Assembly (NCBI RefSeq): GCF_000014445.1
Contig: NC_008531.1
Coordinates: forward strand, 341,001 to 405,000
Origin: Leuconostoc mesenteroides subsp. mesenteroides ATCC 8293
Lineage (GTDB): Bacteria; Bacillota; Bacilli; Lactobacillales; Lactobacillaceae
Length of the DNA stretch: 64,000 nucleotides
Direction of reading: 5' to 3'
The number at the start of each line of letters is the position of its first letter. Position 1 is the first letter of the stretch. The position numbers and the translations under genes are program-made. The notes under the pieces are model-generated. The model did no database searches. It was not told where the DNA came from and worked only from the letters and a program-made list of their open reading frames with translations. Of the stretch, positions 47,600 to 56,548 are shown one piece after another.

Positions 47600-47679
47600 A
47601 ATATATATTCTCCTCAATATTCCCAAATAACGTGCAAAACGGATTTTTAAAACAAACAACAGAACGAAACAGTTTTGAT

Positions 47680-47950
47680 GAGTTCAAAAAAGCCGTTTCC
47701 ATATCATAGTCATAGATACAGAAACGGCTAAAAAATAGCGTGTTACCATTCTGAGTTGTAGATATTTGTTACCAAATATTTGCTCACTAACCATCAGGCA
47801 TCGGGAGATGATCCTAGCCGAATGGTGTGCCCGGTAACGGGGGCCAAGTCGTTGTATGCTTAACGGTAAACCGATTCGCATACACCAATCACAGGTCATT
47901 TTCACAATCGCACTCACGCTGGCTCTCATCAACCGTCAGCTTTCTTAGCT
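47680..47950 (-). promoter_or_regulatory. T-box leader, probably tRNA-Met responsive, of the met operon
   Basis: On the minus strand, the T-box sequence AGAATGGTAACACG (47739-47752) precedes a terminator (AGCCGTTTC/GGAAACGGCT plus T run, 47686-47729). Upstream, GCTGACGGTT (47931-47940) can pair with the ACCGTTAAGC segment near 47859-47868 to close Stem I, and AGAG and GTGAAAATGACC elements typical of Stem I lie between. Candidate Met specifier codons are ATG at 47879-47881 (favoured, just before the Stem I 3' base) and ATG at 47897-47899. The specificity rests mainly on the methionine genes downstream. Confidence 0.85.
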
Positions 47951-48008
47951 TCGATAAATTGCTACTTTTCTGTTCAATTTGTTTTCGTTTTAAAAATCGT
48001 TATAGCCT

Positions 48009-48037
48009 ATAATAACTAGATTATATTTATTTGTCAA
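48009..48037 (-). promoter_or_regulatory. Promoter of the T-box/met operon
   Basis: Minus strand TTGACA (48032-48037), 17 bp, TATTAT (48009-48014), giving a transcript start near 48002 and a leader of about 400 nt. Confidence 0.8.
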
Positions 48038-48046
48038 ATGTTTTAT

Positions 48047-48706
48047 TTAATTCTTGAATAATAACAAGAAAACAACAAACATAATTATGCTGGAACCAAG
48101 TAGCGCGAAAGTGCCAAAGATACCAGAAAGAACAGCAGAAGAGAAGGCACCAACCATGAAAAAGACAACTAATATTGAAAATACCCATGCATTATGTAGA
48201 AAAATATGGTCACGGTTAATAAAGTATTTTACGAGATTGGTACCCACATTACGTAAATTACCAGTTGACATAACGCTTGTGAAAGGTAGACCACGTAATT
48301 TGGGGAATGAGTCTAATTGCATTGCTAATAGAAAGGATAGTGCCGATATGATGACCGTACTAGCTAGGTGATGATTAAAGACACCAATCATTGCAATACC
48401 AATAAATTCGATCAAAATACTGTGCTGTTGTAAGGATAATTTGCCGGCTGGAACAAAATGATTTAATACAGTATTAAATGCAGCCCCAAGCACGAAGAAA
48501 ATGATTGGGATAACAAAAAATAAGGTTGCTTTCCAGTGTCCTTGGGCAAGGTGGAATCCTGCTTGGATAATATTTCCAGTTTGTAAGCTAGCAAATCGTT
48601 CGTGGTGGTATTCAAATGTGTACGAGTCGATAAAACCCGAATTCATGACGAGCAGTAGACCAATACGCAATCGTTCTTGCATTGGATTTTTATTCTTCAA
48701 TATCAT
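48047..48706 (-). CDS. YoaK family membrane protein (DUF1275)
   Basis: A 219-residue membrane protein with six predicted segments. The opening GLLLVMNSGFIDSYTFEYHHERFASLQTGNIIQAG and later LRGLPFTSVMSTGNLRNVGTNLV are DUF1275 landmarks. The function of this family is unknown; it is common in Firmicutes and Proteobacteria. Start ATG 48706 follows AGGAGA. It lies downstream of nothing on its strand and just upstream, in the same direction, of the met promoter, so it is probably transcribed alone. Confidence 0.82.
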   Translation of the reverse strand: MILKNKNPMQERLRIGLLLVMNSGFIDSYTFEYHHERFASLQTGNIIQAGFHLAQGHWKATLFFVIPIIFFVLGAAFNTVLNHFVPAGKLSLQQHSILIEFIGIAMIGVFNHHLASTVIISALSFLLAMQLDSFPKLRGLPFTSVMSTGNLRNVGTNLVKYFINRDHIFLHNAWVFSILVVFFMVGAFSSAVLSGIFGTFALLGSSIIMFVVFLLLFKN

Positions 48707-48802
48707 AACATCTCCTAAAAAATATTATTTTAACACGCCTGATTTGCTAATACTAGTAAAAAATAGATATACTGATACTACCATTCGGAGAGGGGAAGTT
48801 AA

Positions 48803-50644
48803 TTGATAAAATTGAAGATAGTAGTATTTACATTTTTGTTTGCCATGATGGGTGTCTTAACGGTTTCCGCAGATGGCGATTATCGTATTACTGATTTGAA
48901 TGAGGTTGTACGAATTGATGCCAATGGGGATGCGCGTATTACTAAAAAGGTCACTTATCATTTTGATGATGAGATGAACGGTGTGTATTTTAAAGAATCA
49001 CTTAAAAAAGGAACTGCTTCACAATCGTTACAGTGGGGAGGATTAACTTCAATTGAGGTTAGCCATAACAATGGGGAAAAGCAGACTATTTTACCTCGTC
49101 AGGGTGATAGTAGTTATGGTTATGTTGAAACAAAAACCAGTCAGCAGGTTCAAGAAAAAATATATTATCCAGTCCAAGAGAATGATCAGTTGACAATGTT
49201 TTATCATTACACTTTAAAAGGTGTCGTGGTAAATTGGGATGATATTGCTGAGATAAACTGGTTACCTATAGGAACTAGGGACGTTGCCATCGAAAAATTA
49301 CGTTTGGAATTTGCACTACCTAATCAACCAGCATCAACTTTAAAGGCTTGGGTACATGGTCGGTCGGTGGGACATGTTCTTGTGAATAAGAAACAGGCGA
49401 ACATAACAGTTAACAGCAAGAAAATTGGCCCCGATGATACCGTCGAAGTCCATACTTATTTTGATACCAGCCAGACACCGTTGAATACGAATAAGAAGTC
49501 AGGTAACCGTGCTGCCTATATTCAAAAGCAAGAAAAAGCGATTGCGTTAAAAAATAAGAAATCCCTACAGATAAAGAAAGTAATTGGATTCATTGTTTCT
49601 CCAATTGTTATTATGATACTCGTATTCATTATTATGCTAAAAACTATCCAACGACGAAAGCTATTACAAAGCGCGCGACAACAGAGCGGTGTAACTGGTG
49701 ACATTGTCCATATCTTTGATATACCAAATGATATTGGACCAGCGCTGGTCAGCGAACGAATTGCTAAATCAGTTACAAATGCGAAACTTATTATTGCAAC
49801 ACTGCTCGATTTGATTGCCCGTCGCAAAATTGCAATGACATATGACGATATTCAAAAGCAAGATGACATAACCTATTCAGTTTTGGATGAAACGAATTTA
49901 CAGCCATTTGAGTTAGTTTTCATTAATATGATTTTTGGTAAGTATCGTAGAGCGGTTGTACATGCCGAATTTAAGCAGCCAGAATCGGGGGTGTCAAATC
50001 GGATTAAAAAAGATATCAGTTCTTTTACAAAAGCACTAAAGGAAGCTGAAAAGCAGGCTTCAATAATTGACCATGTACTGACTAACAAAATAAAAAGTCA
50101 GCAATTTTTTCTAACGCTAGCCCTAATTATTAGTACAATAATATCTACTTTTTTGTTAGGAATTTTTGCTTATAGTACACAAGCATGGTCCATGTGGTAT
50201 GTTATTTTTACGGAAATTATTGTTGTCATATTAGTTCTTATTTTTAGTATTAAACCAGCAATATTTTATAAGGTTCCTGATGGCTTTCAGGAAAAATGGC
50301 AGTGGGATGGATTTGCCAAAATGTTACACGATATTGCTCATTTAGAGAATAAAACGGTTTTGGACGTACAACTTTGGGATAAGTTGTTGGCCTATGCTAT
50401 CATATTTGGCGAGGCAAAAAATGTCGCAAAACAAATGAAAGTTTGGTCACAAAAGGTTGATACAGATGATTCTATAATTTTTGTGCCAATCATGTTATAT
50501 GGCGATGACTGGAGCGAGAGCTTGATTTATAATATTGAAAATGACGGTGCTTTTCACGTCGATAATAATGTGAATGGCGACGGTGGGGGATTTTCCGCTG
50601 GCTCATCAGGAGGTGCAGGGGGCGGCAGTGATGGTGCTTTCTAA
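48803..50644 (+). CDS. DUF2207 domain membrane protein
   Basis: A 613-residue protein with a cleavable-looking signal (VVVFTFLFAMMGVLTVSADG), an extracellular DUF2207 beta-rich domain (~25-240: YRITDLNEVVRIDANGDARITKKVTYHF), a membrane segment near 270-290, a cytoplasmic region, two more segments near 435-480, and a Gly/Ser-rich tail ending GGAGGGSDGAF. The low-complexity tail is typical of the family. It starts at TTG 48803, with GAGGGGAAG upstream (no nearby ATG). DUF2207 proteins are often found near cell-envelope genes but have no assigned function. Confidence 0.82.
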   Translation: MIKLKIVVFTFLFAMMGVLTVSADGDYRITDLNEVVRIDANGDARITKKVTYHFDDEMNGVYFKESLKKGTASQSLQWGGLTSIEVSHNNGEKQTILPRQGDSSYGYVETKTSQQVQEKIYYPVQENDQLTMFYHYTLKGVVVNWDDIAEINWLPIGTRDVAIEKLRLEFALPNQPASTLKAWVHGRSVGHVLVNKKQANITVNSKKIGPDDTVEVHTYFDTSQTPLNTNKKSGNRAAYIQKQEKAIALKNKKSLQIKKVIGFIVSPIVIMILVFIIMLKTIQRRKLLQSARQQSGVTGDIVHIFDIPNDIGPALVSERIAKSVTNAKLIIATLLDLIARRKIAMTYDDIQKQDDITYSVLDETNLQPFELVFINMIFGKYRRAVVHAEFKQPESGVSNRIKKDISSFTKALKEAEKQASIIDHVLTNKIKSQQFFLTLALIISTIISTFLLGIFAYSTQAWSMWYVIFTEIIVVILVLIFSIKPAIFYKVPDGFQEKWQWDGFAKMLHDIAHLENKTVLDVQLWDKLLAYAIIFGEAKNVAKQMKVWSQKVDTDDSIIFVPIMLYGDDWSESLIYNIENDGAFHVDNNVNGDGGGFSAGSSGGAGGGSDGAF

Positions 50645-50712
50645 AATGATAAAATTTCCAAACAAAAATGACACGTACTTAGAAAAATTTGTTATACTAT
50701 AAACATAAGTTA

Positions 50713-50861
50713 ATTTCTGAGGGAGTAACTGACGGAATGATCGTGGCTGAATCGTCAAAGCAAAACAGCAATGTTTTATATCGCGCTTTATTGCGCCGGT
50801 TTAGCATTAAACAGTGAGACTCATGTAAACACACTTTTATTTGTGTTTACATGAGTTTTTT
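50713..50861 (+). promoter_or_regulatory. Mn2+ riboswitch (yybP-ykoY type) with terminator, upstream of P-type ATPase
   Basis: Conserved parts of the yybP-ykoY motif are present: GGGAGTAAC (50721-50729), CGTCA (50753-50757) and the GTGAGACTCA end (50814-50823). P1 can form between TGAG (50718-50721) and CTCA (50820-50823). The same CTCA lies in the 5' arm of a 15-bp terminator (50819-50833/50842-50856, then T run). Mn2+ binding would therefore stabilise P1 and block termination, an ON switch, as known for yoaB of Lactococcus lactis. A -10-like TATACT is at 50693-50698. Confidence 0.85.
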
Positions 50862-50915
50862 CTTTTGTTGGTAAAAACTTGGAAATTTATTTGAAAGAAT
50901 AAGGAGATATTCAAC

Positions 50916-53579
50916 ATGGCAGATAAGCCACTCTATAATCAAGATAACACAGAAGTGTTATCTCATTTGCAGACGGATGCTAGTAAGGGGCTTTCGAGTT
51001 CTGAAGCTAATAAGCGTCTTGAGCAAAATGGCGCTAATCAATTGAATGAAGCTAAGTCAACGAATTTAGTCCAAAAATTTATTAATCAATTTAAGGACTT
51101 GATGATTGCTATTCTGTTGGCCGCCGCCATTGTTGCCGCATTTACTGGAGAAGTGGTTGATGCAATTTTCATTTTAGCTATTGTTATTATTAACGCCATT
51201 TTTGGTGTTTTCCAAGAAGCTAAAGCTGAGGATGCGATTAATGCCCTAAAAGAAATGTCGACACCAAATGCTAGTGTAATTCGTGATGGTAAAGAAACTT
51301 CAATTAAGTCCACAGAATTAGTAGTCGGTGATATTGTTCGTTTGGAAGCTGGAGATATTGTACCAGCTGATGTACGTTTGATTGAATCTGCGTCCTTGCA
51401 GGTTGAAGAGGCATCGCTGACCGGTGAATCTGTGCCAATCAATAAGAGTGCGGAAACACTGCAAGAGACAGATTTGCCCCTCGGTGATCGTACAAACTTG
51501 GGATTCATGAACACTAATGTGACTTATGGTCGTGGTGTTGGTGTCGTCACAGGTACTGGTATGCAAACTGAGATTGGTCATATTGCTGGTATGTTAGAAG
51601 CAACGGATGAAACTAAGACACCATTGCAAGCAAACTTGGCTAAGTTGGGACAAGTATTAACTTATTTGATTCTCGGTATTGCTGTGGTCACTTTCATCGT
51701 TGGTCTAGCACGTGGTAAGGAAACAATTATTGACATGTTGTTGACCTCAATTTCTCTAGCGGTGGCGGCAATTCCAGAAGGATTACCTGCCATTGTAACA
51801 ATAACCTTAGCATTAGGAACAACGCGTATGGCCGCTCGTCATGCACTAGTTCGTAAACTACCTGCGGTAGAAACGCTAGGCTCTACAGATATTATCGGAT
51901 CTGATAAAACAGGTACCTTGACACAAAACAAGATGACTGTGGAGAAATTAGTCGTCAATACTGAAATTTCTGATGCTGCTACTACTGAAGAATTGACGGG
52001 AACTTACGCTCGCTTAGCAGATATTCTGGCTTTAAATAACGATACAAAGCGAACTGAAAATGGTTTTATCGGTGATCCTACAGAAACAGCTTTGATTGCT
52101 TTTAATGAAAATCATGGGCGTGATTTAGATAAGCTGTTTACAGAAATGCCACGTGTGGCCGAGCTTCCGTTTGATTCAGAACGTAAATTAATGTCAACTG
52201 TTCATCCGGCACCGACTGGCTATATTATAACTGTCAAAGGCGCACCTGATGAATTACTTAAGCGTGCGACACGAATTGAGATTAATGGTGAAATTAAGCC
52301 ATTATCTGATGACATTCGAGCAAAGCTCTTGTCGATTAACTCAGAGTTAGCAACGCAAGCTCTTCGTGTACTTGGTTTTGCTTATAAGACAGTTGACCAA
52401 ATACCTGGCAATCTGGATACAGAAACGGTTGAGCAGGAACTAGTATTTACCGGATTCGTTGGCATGATTGATCCAGAACGTCCTGAAGTTGCACAAGCCG
52501 TTGCAGAAGCTAAAGCAGCTGGTATTCGTCCAATGATGATTACTGGTGACCATCGAGATACAGCAGCTGCTATTGCTATTCGATTGGGTATATTGGATGA
52601 AGCGGATAAAGAAACAGCTGTTATTTCAGGATCTGATTTAGATGCAATGAGCGAAGAGCAATTTGCACAAAATGTTGATAAATATAATGTTTATGCACGA
52701 GTAGCGCCTGAGCATAAGGTTAAAATTGTTAATGCTTGGCAAAAGAAGGGCAAAGTCGTTGCCATGACAGGAGACGGTGTTAATGATGCCCCAGCCTTGA
52801 AGACAGCTGATATTGGTATTGCCATGGGTATCACCGGTACAGAAGTATCCAAGGGTGCTTCTGACATGGTTTTGGCTGATGATAACTTTGCTACGATCGT
52901 TCATGCCGTTGAAGAAGGACGTAAGGTCTTTGCCAACATACAAAAGGCTTTGCAATACTTATTGGCCTCAAACTTAGCTGAAGTTATTGCAATTTTCGTT
53001 ATGACATTATTGGGCTGGAATATATTGGCACCAATCATGATTTTATGGATTAACTTAGTAACAGATACTTTGCCAGCTATTGCATTAGGTATTGAACCGG
53101 CTGAAAAAGGTATTATGAAGAATAAGCCCAGAGGTCGTGGCGCTAGCTTCTTATCAGGTGGTGTTGGACCAGCAATTATTTGGCAAGGGATTTTGCAAGC
53201 TGTGATTGTGTTAAGTGTTTATGGGTTTGCGTTAGCAGCTCCTGTTCATCCAGAAGTACATTTGGCGCACCAAGATGCCTTGACAATGGCATTTATGACG
53301 CTTGGTTTAATGCAAATGTTTAATGCTATTAACGTAAAATCTGTCTATGGCTCAATGATTGGGCCGCAAGCTTTCCAAAACAAAATGTTTAACTGGGCAT
53401 TGTTAGGATCTGTCTTAGTAATGGCTGCAGTTGTTGTTATTCCAGGTTTGAACCCACTTTTCCACGTATCACATTTGGATGGTTATCAATGGGCTATTGT
53501 GTTAGTGGCTGGAATGAGTATCATTGTCATCGTAGAACTGGTAAAATTGATACAGAGATCAATTTTCAAAAAAGGATAA
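50916..53579 (+). CDS. P-type ATPase, Ca2+/Mn2+ exporter type (YoaB-like)
   Basis: An 887-residue P2A-type ATPase: N-terminal cation-ATPase domain (~1-70), actuator motif LTGESVPI, the membrane metal site PEGLPAIV in M4, phosphorylation site SDKTGTLTQNK, KGAPDELL in the nucleotide domain, TGDGVNDAPALK hinge and ten membrane segments. By sequence alone it would be called a Ca2+ pump. The Mn2+ riboswitch in its leader argues that it exports excess Mn2+. Start ATG 50916 has AAGGAGA upstream. A small unknown gene follows after 6 bp in the same transcript. Confidence 0.95.
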   Translation: MADKPLYNQDNTEVLSHLQTDASKGLSSSEANKRLEQNGANQLNEAKSTNLVQKFINQFKDLMIAILLAAAIVAAFTGEVVDAIFILAIVIINAIFGVFQEAKAEDAINALKEMSTPNASVIRDGKETSIKSTELVVGDIVRLEAGDIVPADVRLIESASLQVEEASLTGESVPINKSAETLQETDLPLGDRTNLGFMNTNVTYGRGVGVVTGTGMQTEIGHIAGMLEATDETKTPLQANLAKLGQVLTYLILGIAVVTFIVGLARGKETIIDMLLTSISLAVAAIPEGLPAIVTITLALGTTRMAARHALVRKLPAVETLGSTDIIGSDKTGTLTQNKMTVEKLVVNTEISDAATTEELTGTYARLADILALNNDTKRTENGFIGDPTETALIAFNENHGRDLDKLFTEMPRVAELPFDSERKLMSTVHPAPTGYIITVKGAPDELLKRATRIEINGEIKPLSDDIRAKLLSINSELATQALRVLGFAYKTVDQIPGNLDTETVEQELVFTGFVGMIDPERPEVAQAVAEAKAAGIRPMMITGDHRDTAAAIAIRLGILDEADKETAVISGSDLDAMSEEQFAQNVDKYNVYARVAPEHKVKIVNAWQKKGKVVAMTGDGVNDAPALKTADIGIAMGITGTEVSKGASDMVLADDNFATIVHAVEEGRKVFANIQKALQYLLASNLAEVIAIFVMTLLGWNILAPIMILWINLVTDTLPAIALGIEPAEKGIMKNKPRGRGASFLSGGVGPAIIWQGILQAVIVLSVYGFALAAPVHPEVHLAHQDALTMAFMTLGLMQMFNAINVKSVYGSMIGPQAFQNKMFNWALLGSVLVMAAVVVIPGLNPLFHVSHLDGYQWAIVLVAGMSIIVIVELVKLIQRSIFKKG

Positions 53580-53585
53580 ACAACA

Positions 53586-54032
53586 TTGGCAAAATTCAAC
53601 CCCAAACAAGCACAAGTTTACGTACAAACATTGCAAGAAGTATTAACAATAACTCAAGACACTGCTGATCGTGTAGCACCATTTTTTACAAAGTTAGATG
53701 ATGCAAAAGAAGCGAATGCTGTTGCAGATATCCCTGCAGCAGAATTCGCCGAAATCAAAGCAGAATTTGAAGACGCTGTAGCAGCATATCAAAAGAATGC
53801 TCAAATTTTAAATGCGGTTCAAGCACCTGTTCGTTTGTTGGGATTGCATAAATCATTGGCTAAAAATTATAGTGCCTATGCTGGAGCAACCAATATGATG
53901 AGCGAGGCATTAAATGTTGCCGATCAGACAGTAGATGACGTATTATACGTTAAATCAGAGGAAGACCAGGAACTTTATCTTGGCAAAATACAAGCAAATG
54001 TTTCAAAAATTATGATGGGTGCCGGTCGTTAA
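53586..54032 (+). CDS. Small acidic helical protein of unknown function, cotranscribed with Mn2+ ATPase
   Basis: A 148-residue protein I do not recognise. It starts at TTG 53586, 6 bp after the ATPase stop, with AAAGG about 11 nt upstream. It is rich in Ala, Asp, Glu and Lys, lacks cysteine, and reads as several amphipathic helices (KQAQVYVQTLQEVLTITQDT; AEFAEIKAEFEDAVAAYQKN). No signal peptide or membrane segment is seen. Shared transcription from the Mn2+ riboswitch suggests a link to manganese homeostasis or to the pump, but nothing in the sequence shows a metal site beyond scattered acidic residues. Confidence 0.75.
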   Translation: MAKFNPKQAQVYVQTLQEVLTITQDTADRVAPFFTKLDDAKEANAVADIPAAEFAEIKAEFEDAVAAYQKNAQILNAVQAPVRLLGLHKSLAKNYSAYAGATNMMSEALNVADQTVDDVLYVKSEEDQELYLGKIQANVSKIMMGAGR

Positions 54033-54063
54033 GAACGGTAACTTGCTATTAATATAAGGTTTG

Positions 54064-54101
54064 AAAAACGAGTAACTTACTCAGTAAGTTACTCGTTTTT
54101 T
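54064..54101. terminator. Bidirectional terminator
   Basis: AAAAACGAGTAACTTA / TAAGTTACTCGTTTTT around a 5-nt loop, between converging genes. Confidence 0.92.
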
Positions 54102-54102
54102 A

Positions 54103-55080
54103 TTACATTAATTTTTTAAGTGTTTGCTGTGTGAAATAACCATTTTCTAGCTGCTTGGCCAAAGGAATAATATTTTTTTGCCAATTAGTATATTGTTTTT
54201 CCGATATTGAAGAAATCCTCTCAAGCTCAGACAAGGAGTCAATAACAAACCCTAGGTTGTATTGAAGGATTAAATGACCAATTGCACTTTGATTCCAAGC
54301 AATTAATGGCAAGCCAGCGCGCAAATATAGGCTAGCTTTGTGTGGTGCATTGAATCGTGTGTAGGTTTGGTATGTTTTGTCCTCAAAATCACTATCCCAT
54401 AATAAGCCAAAACCATCATGAAAAGCATCTAAAATACTGGTAGGGTCGAAGTTTTCACGATAGTTAATGTTTGAAGGAAAGGTCACGTCAGCCCAACGCT
54501 TTGGTCTTGAACCAAAAAGCTCTATTTTGGGGCCATTATAATGTTTAAGCCACGGAGATTTTTGAAAAGTACCCGCAAAGTTAATTTTGTGACTAAAAGT
54601 AGCTTTTTTAGTGACGTCACCTAAATAATCAAAAAAAGGTTGAATAATGGCAGGTACGTGAACACCCAATTTCTTAAGTTCATCATACATTGCTTGCGAA
54701 TGAACGATAATGGTGTCGTAGCTATTTAACACATTTATTTCCCAAGATGCTGTTTTAATCAAGCGTAAGGGCTCAATATCATGAATCAATAGAGCGCTCT
54801 GTGCCTGATGTTTACTCAAGACCATGATAAGTTCAAGTTCAAAATCAGCGCTCATATAAGTTGGAAATTGGTGGATGACCTGATCACCCGGATTTACCAT
54901 ATTTAGCCATGATCGAATCTTTTGTTGACGTGTTTCGCTGTCAAAACGTCCATCGTTATAGCGTTCTAAAGGTAAAATTTTCCAACCAGTTGCAGCGGCA
55001 ATTGCTGCGTAGTCCGCTTTTGCTTTTAAAGCACCTGGTGGCATCCAGGGTTCTATTGTATGAGTTATAAAGTTTGTCAT
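54103..55080 (-). CDS. Gtf3-like glycosyltransferase
   Basis: A 325-residue GT-B-fold enzyme resembling the Gtf3/galactofuranosyltransferase-like group of Lactobacillales. Those enzymes extend glycans on serine-rich adhesins or surface polysaccharides using nucleotide sugars. Supporting segments are PGDQVIHQFPTYMSADFELELI, LLIHDIEPLRL, KINFAGTFQKSPWLK and the late RFNAPHKASLYLRAGLPLIAWNQSAIG, the conserved donor site. It has no signal or membrane anchor. It is monocistronic, convergent with the Mn2+ operon and not beside an adhesin or EPS cluster, so the acceptor is unknown. Confidence 0.75.
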   Translation of the reverse strand: MTNFITHTIEPWMPPGALKAKADYAAIAAATGWKILPLERYNDGRFDSETRQQKIRSWLNMVNPGDQVIHQFPTYMSADFELELIMVLSKHQAQSALLIHDIEPLRLIKTASWEINVLNSYDTIIVHSQAMYDELKKLGVHVPAIIQPFFDYLGDVTKKATFSHKINFAGTFQKSPWLKHYNGPKIELFGSRPKRWADVTFPSNINYRENFDPTSILDAFHDGFGLLWDSDFEDKTYQTYTRFNAPHKASLYLRAGLPLIAWNQSAIGHLILQYNLGFVIDSLSELERISSISEKQYTNWQKNIIPLAKQLENGYFTQQTLKKLM

Positions 55081-55095
55081 AGTACGATTATATCA

Positions 55096-55169
55096 AAATC
55101 CGAACATTTTTAAATGTTTTTTGTCAAAAAACGAACTATAAAATAACAAAACGTTAAATATTCGGATAT
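55096..55169. promoter_or_regulatory. PurBox cluster upstream of the BMP-family gene
   Basis: AAATCCGAACATT (55096-55108) is a full match to the PurR box AWWWCCGAACWWT. AAAAACGAACTAT (55127-55139) differs at one base. On the minus strand ATATCCGAATATT (55157-55169) also differs at one base. The first two lie 31 bp apart in the same orientation. This places the nucleoside-binding gene in a probable PurR regulon. Confidence 0.65.
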
Positions 55170-55253
55170 AAAACAGACTTTTAATCAAATTCTAAGAAAA
55201 AAGCTGCTTAAAAAACGGATAATAAGAGCATAAAGAATATTTGGAGAAAAGAT

Positions 55254-56309
55254 ATGCAACGTTCAGCAAAAATTGGTATTGGTGTAGCAGCAGTAGTCGT
55301 TATTGGTGGTGGTATTTATGCCGCAACGCAAAAGTCTTCTACTAAAAGTACAGGATACGCTGTAGCTTTGGTTACTGATGGCGGTGGTATTGACGACCGA
55401 TCATTTAACCAATCAGCATGGGAGGGATTGAAAGCCTATGGAAAGGCTAACAACCTCGAACAAGGGAAAGGTGGTTATAATTATTTCCTAAGTTCAGATA
55501 CTTCGGATATAAAAACTAATTTGCAAACTGCTGTTAAGGGTGGTTACAAATTAGTATATGGTGTGGGATTCGCAGCCGCCCCTGCCGTTACTAGTGTTTC
55601 TAAGGCTAATTCTAAGACTAATTTTGCGATTATTGATTCAGTCGTAAACAACAAAAACGTAGCTTCATTGCTATTCAAGTCAGAACAATCATCTTATTTG
55701 GCGGGTGTCGCTGCGGCAAAGCAAACTAAGTCAAAGACCGTTGGTTTTGTCGGCGGTATTCACAGTGACACAATTGACACTTTTGAAGCTGGCTTTAAAG
55801 CTGGTGTGAAAGATACAGACAGCAGCATCAAGGTCATTACGCAATATACAGATTCATTTACAGATGCAGCTAAAGGAAAGACAATCGCGGCTTCAATGGT
55901 TGCAAATGGTGCTGATGTGATTTTCCAAGCTGCCGGTGGCGCAGGTAATGGTGTGTTTGCCGAAGCCAAGGCAGAAAACCAAAAGTTAGCTGCAAATGCA
56001 GATAAAAAGGTCTGGGTCATCGGTGTCGATCGTGATCAAAAAACTGATGGTAACTATAAAGATAAAGATGGTAAAGCGTCAAACTTTACTTTAGTATCTG
56101 CAGTTAAGCGCGTTGACAGTGCGGTTGAAGATGTGGCAAACAAGGCGAAAAACGATAAGTTCCCTGGTGGAAAGACCATTACATATGGACTGAAGCAAAA
56201 AGGGGTAAGCTTATCAAAGGATTCAGCTTCAGAAGATGTTTGGTCAGCAGTTCAGACGGCACAAAAGAAGATTATTAGTGGGAAAATCACTGTGCCAGTG
56301 CATCCTTAA
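55254..56309 (+). CDS. BMP-family nucleoside-binding protein, no lipobox
   Basis: A 351-residue extracellular substrate-binding protein of the BMP/Med family (VTDGGGIDDRSFNQSAWEGLK; VGFVGGIHSDTIDTFEAGFKAGV; NGADVIFQAAGGAGNGVF; VWVIGVDRDQ), which serves nucleoside ABC importers. The N-terminus, SAKIGIGVAAVVVIGGGIYAATQKSS, is a membrane segment without the lipobox cysteine expected for this family, so tethering by an uncleaved anchor is likely. Start ATG 55254 has TTGGAGA upstream. The ATPase and permease genes are not adjacent. PurBoxes upstream suggest activation or repression by PurR. Confidence 0.9.
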   Translation: MQRSAKIGIGVAAVVVIGGGIYAATQKSSTKSTGYAVALVTDGGGIDDRSFNQSAWEGLKAYGKANNLEQGKGGYNYFLSSDTSDIKTNLQTAVKGGYKLVYGVGFAAAPAVTSVSKANSKTNFAIIDSVVNNKNVASLLFKSEQSSYLAGVAAAKQTKSKTVGFVGGIHSDTIDTFEAGFKAGVKDTDSSIKVITQYTDSFTDAAKGKTIAASMVANGADVIFQAAGGAGNGVFAEAKAENQKLAANADKKVWVIGVDRDQKTDGNYKDKDGKASNFTLVSAVKRVDSAVEDVANKAKNDKFPGGKTITYGLKQKGVSLSKDSASEDVWSAVQTAQKKIISGKITVPVHP

Positions 56310-56325
56310 AAACGAACAGCTAAGT

Positions 56326-56360
56326 AAAAAATTATCGATTAATAAGTCGATAATTTTTTT
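56326..56360 (+). terminator. Terminator after the BMP-family gene
   Basis: AAAAATTATCGA / TCGATAATTTTTTT with an 8-nt loop. Confidence 0.88.
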
Positions 56361-56504
56361 GATGTAATATTGAACTCAAAAATAAAGAGGCCAGTTTCTG
56401 CTACAATTTCTTGGATACAGATTAATAACATTTCTAAAAAACAGATGACTTTTCGTAAGACATAAACAGGTTAGCTGCATTTCAGTATCAATTGTTATAT
56501 GCTT

Positions 56505-56520
56505 TTAGATTAAAATCTAA
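56505..56520. promoter_or_regulatory. Inverted repeat upstream of the transporter promoter
   Basis: TTAGATT-AA-AATCTAA (7-bp perfect arms) lies about 30 bp upstream of the -10 element of the following operon; a candidate operator. Confidence 0.35.
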
Positions 56521-56548
56521 CATTATCTGGTCTAACCAATCGTTTTTT

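Noticed and set aside
47600..47950. SAM-type riboswitch upstream of metQ
   Set aside because: Considered because of the methionine genes, but the T-box sequence, terminator and Stem I features fit a T-box and no S-box or SMK core was seen.
47684..48012. Short open frames on both strands in the met leader
   Set aside because: They lie inside a structured T-box leader and have no ribosome sites; the RNA structure explains the conservation.
56308..56322. PurBox-like AAAACGAACAG after the BMP-family gene
   Set aside because: It lacks the second C of CCGAAC and the following WWT, and lies at a 3' end before a terminator.
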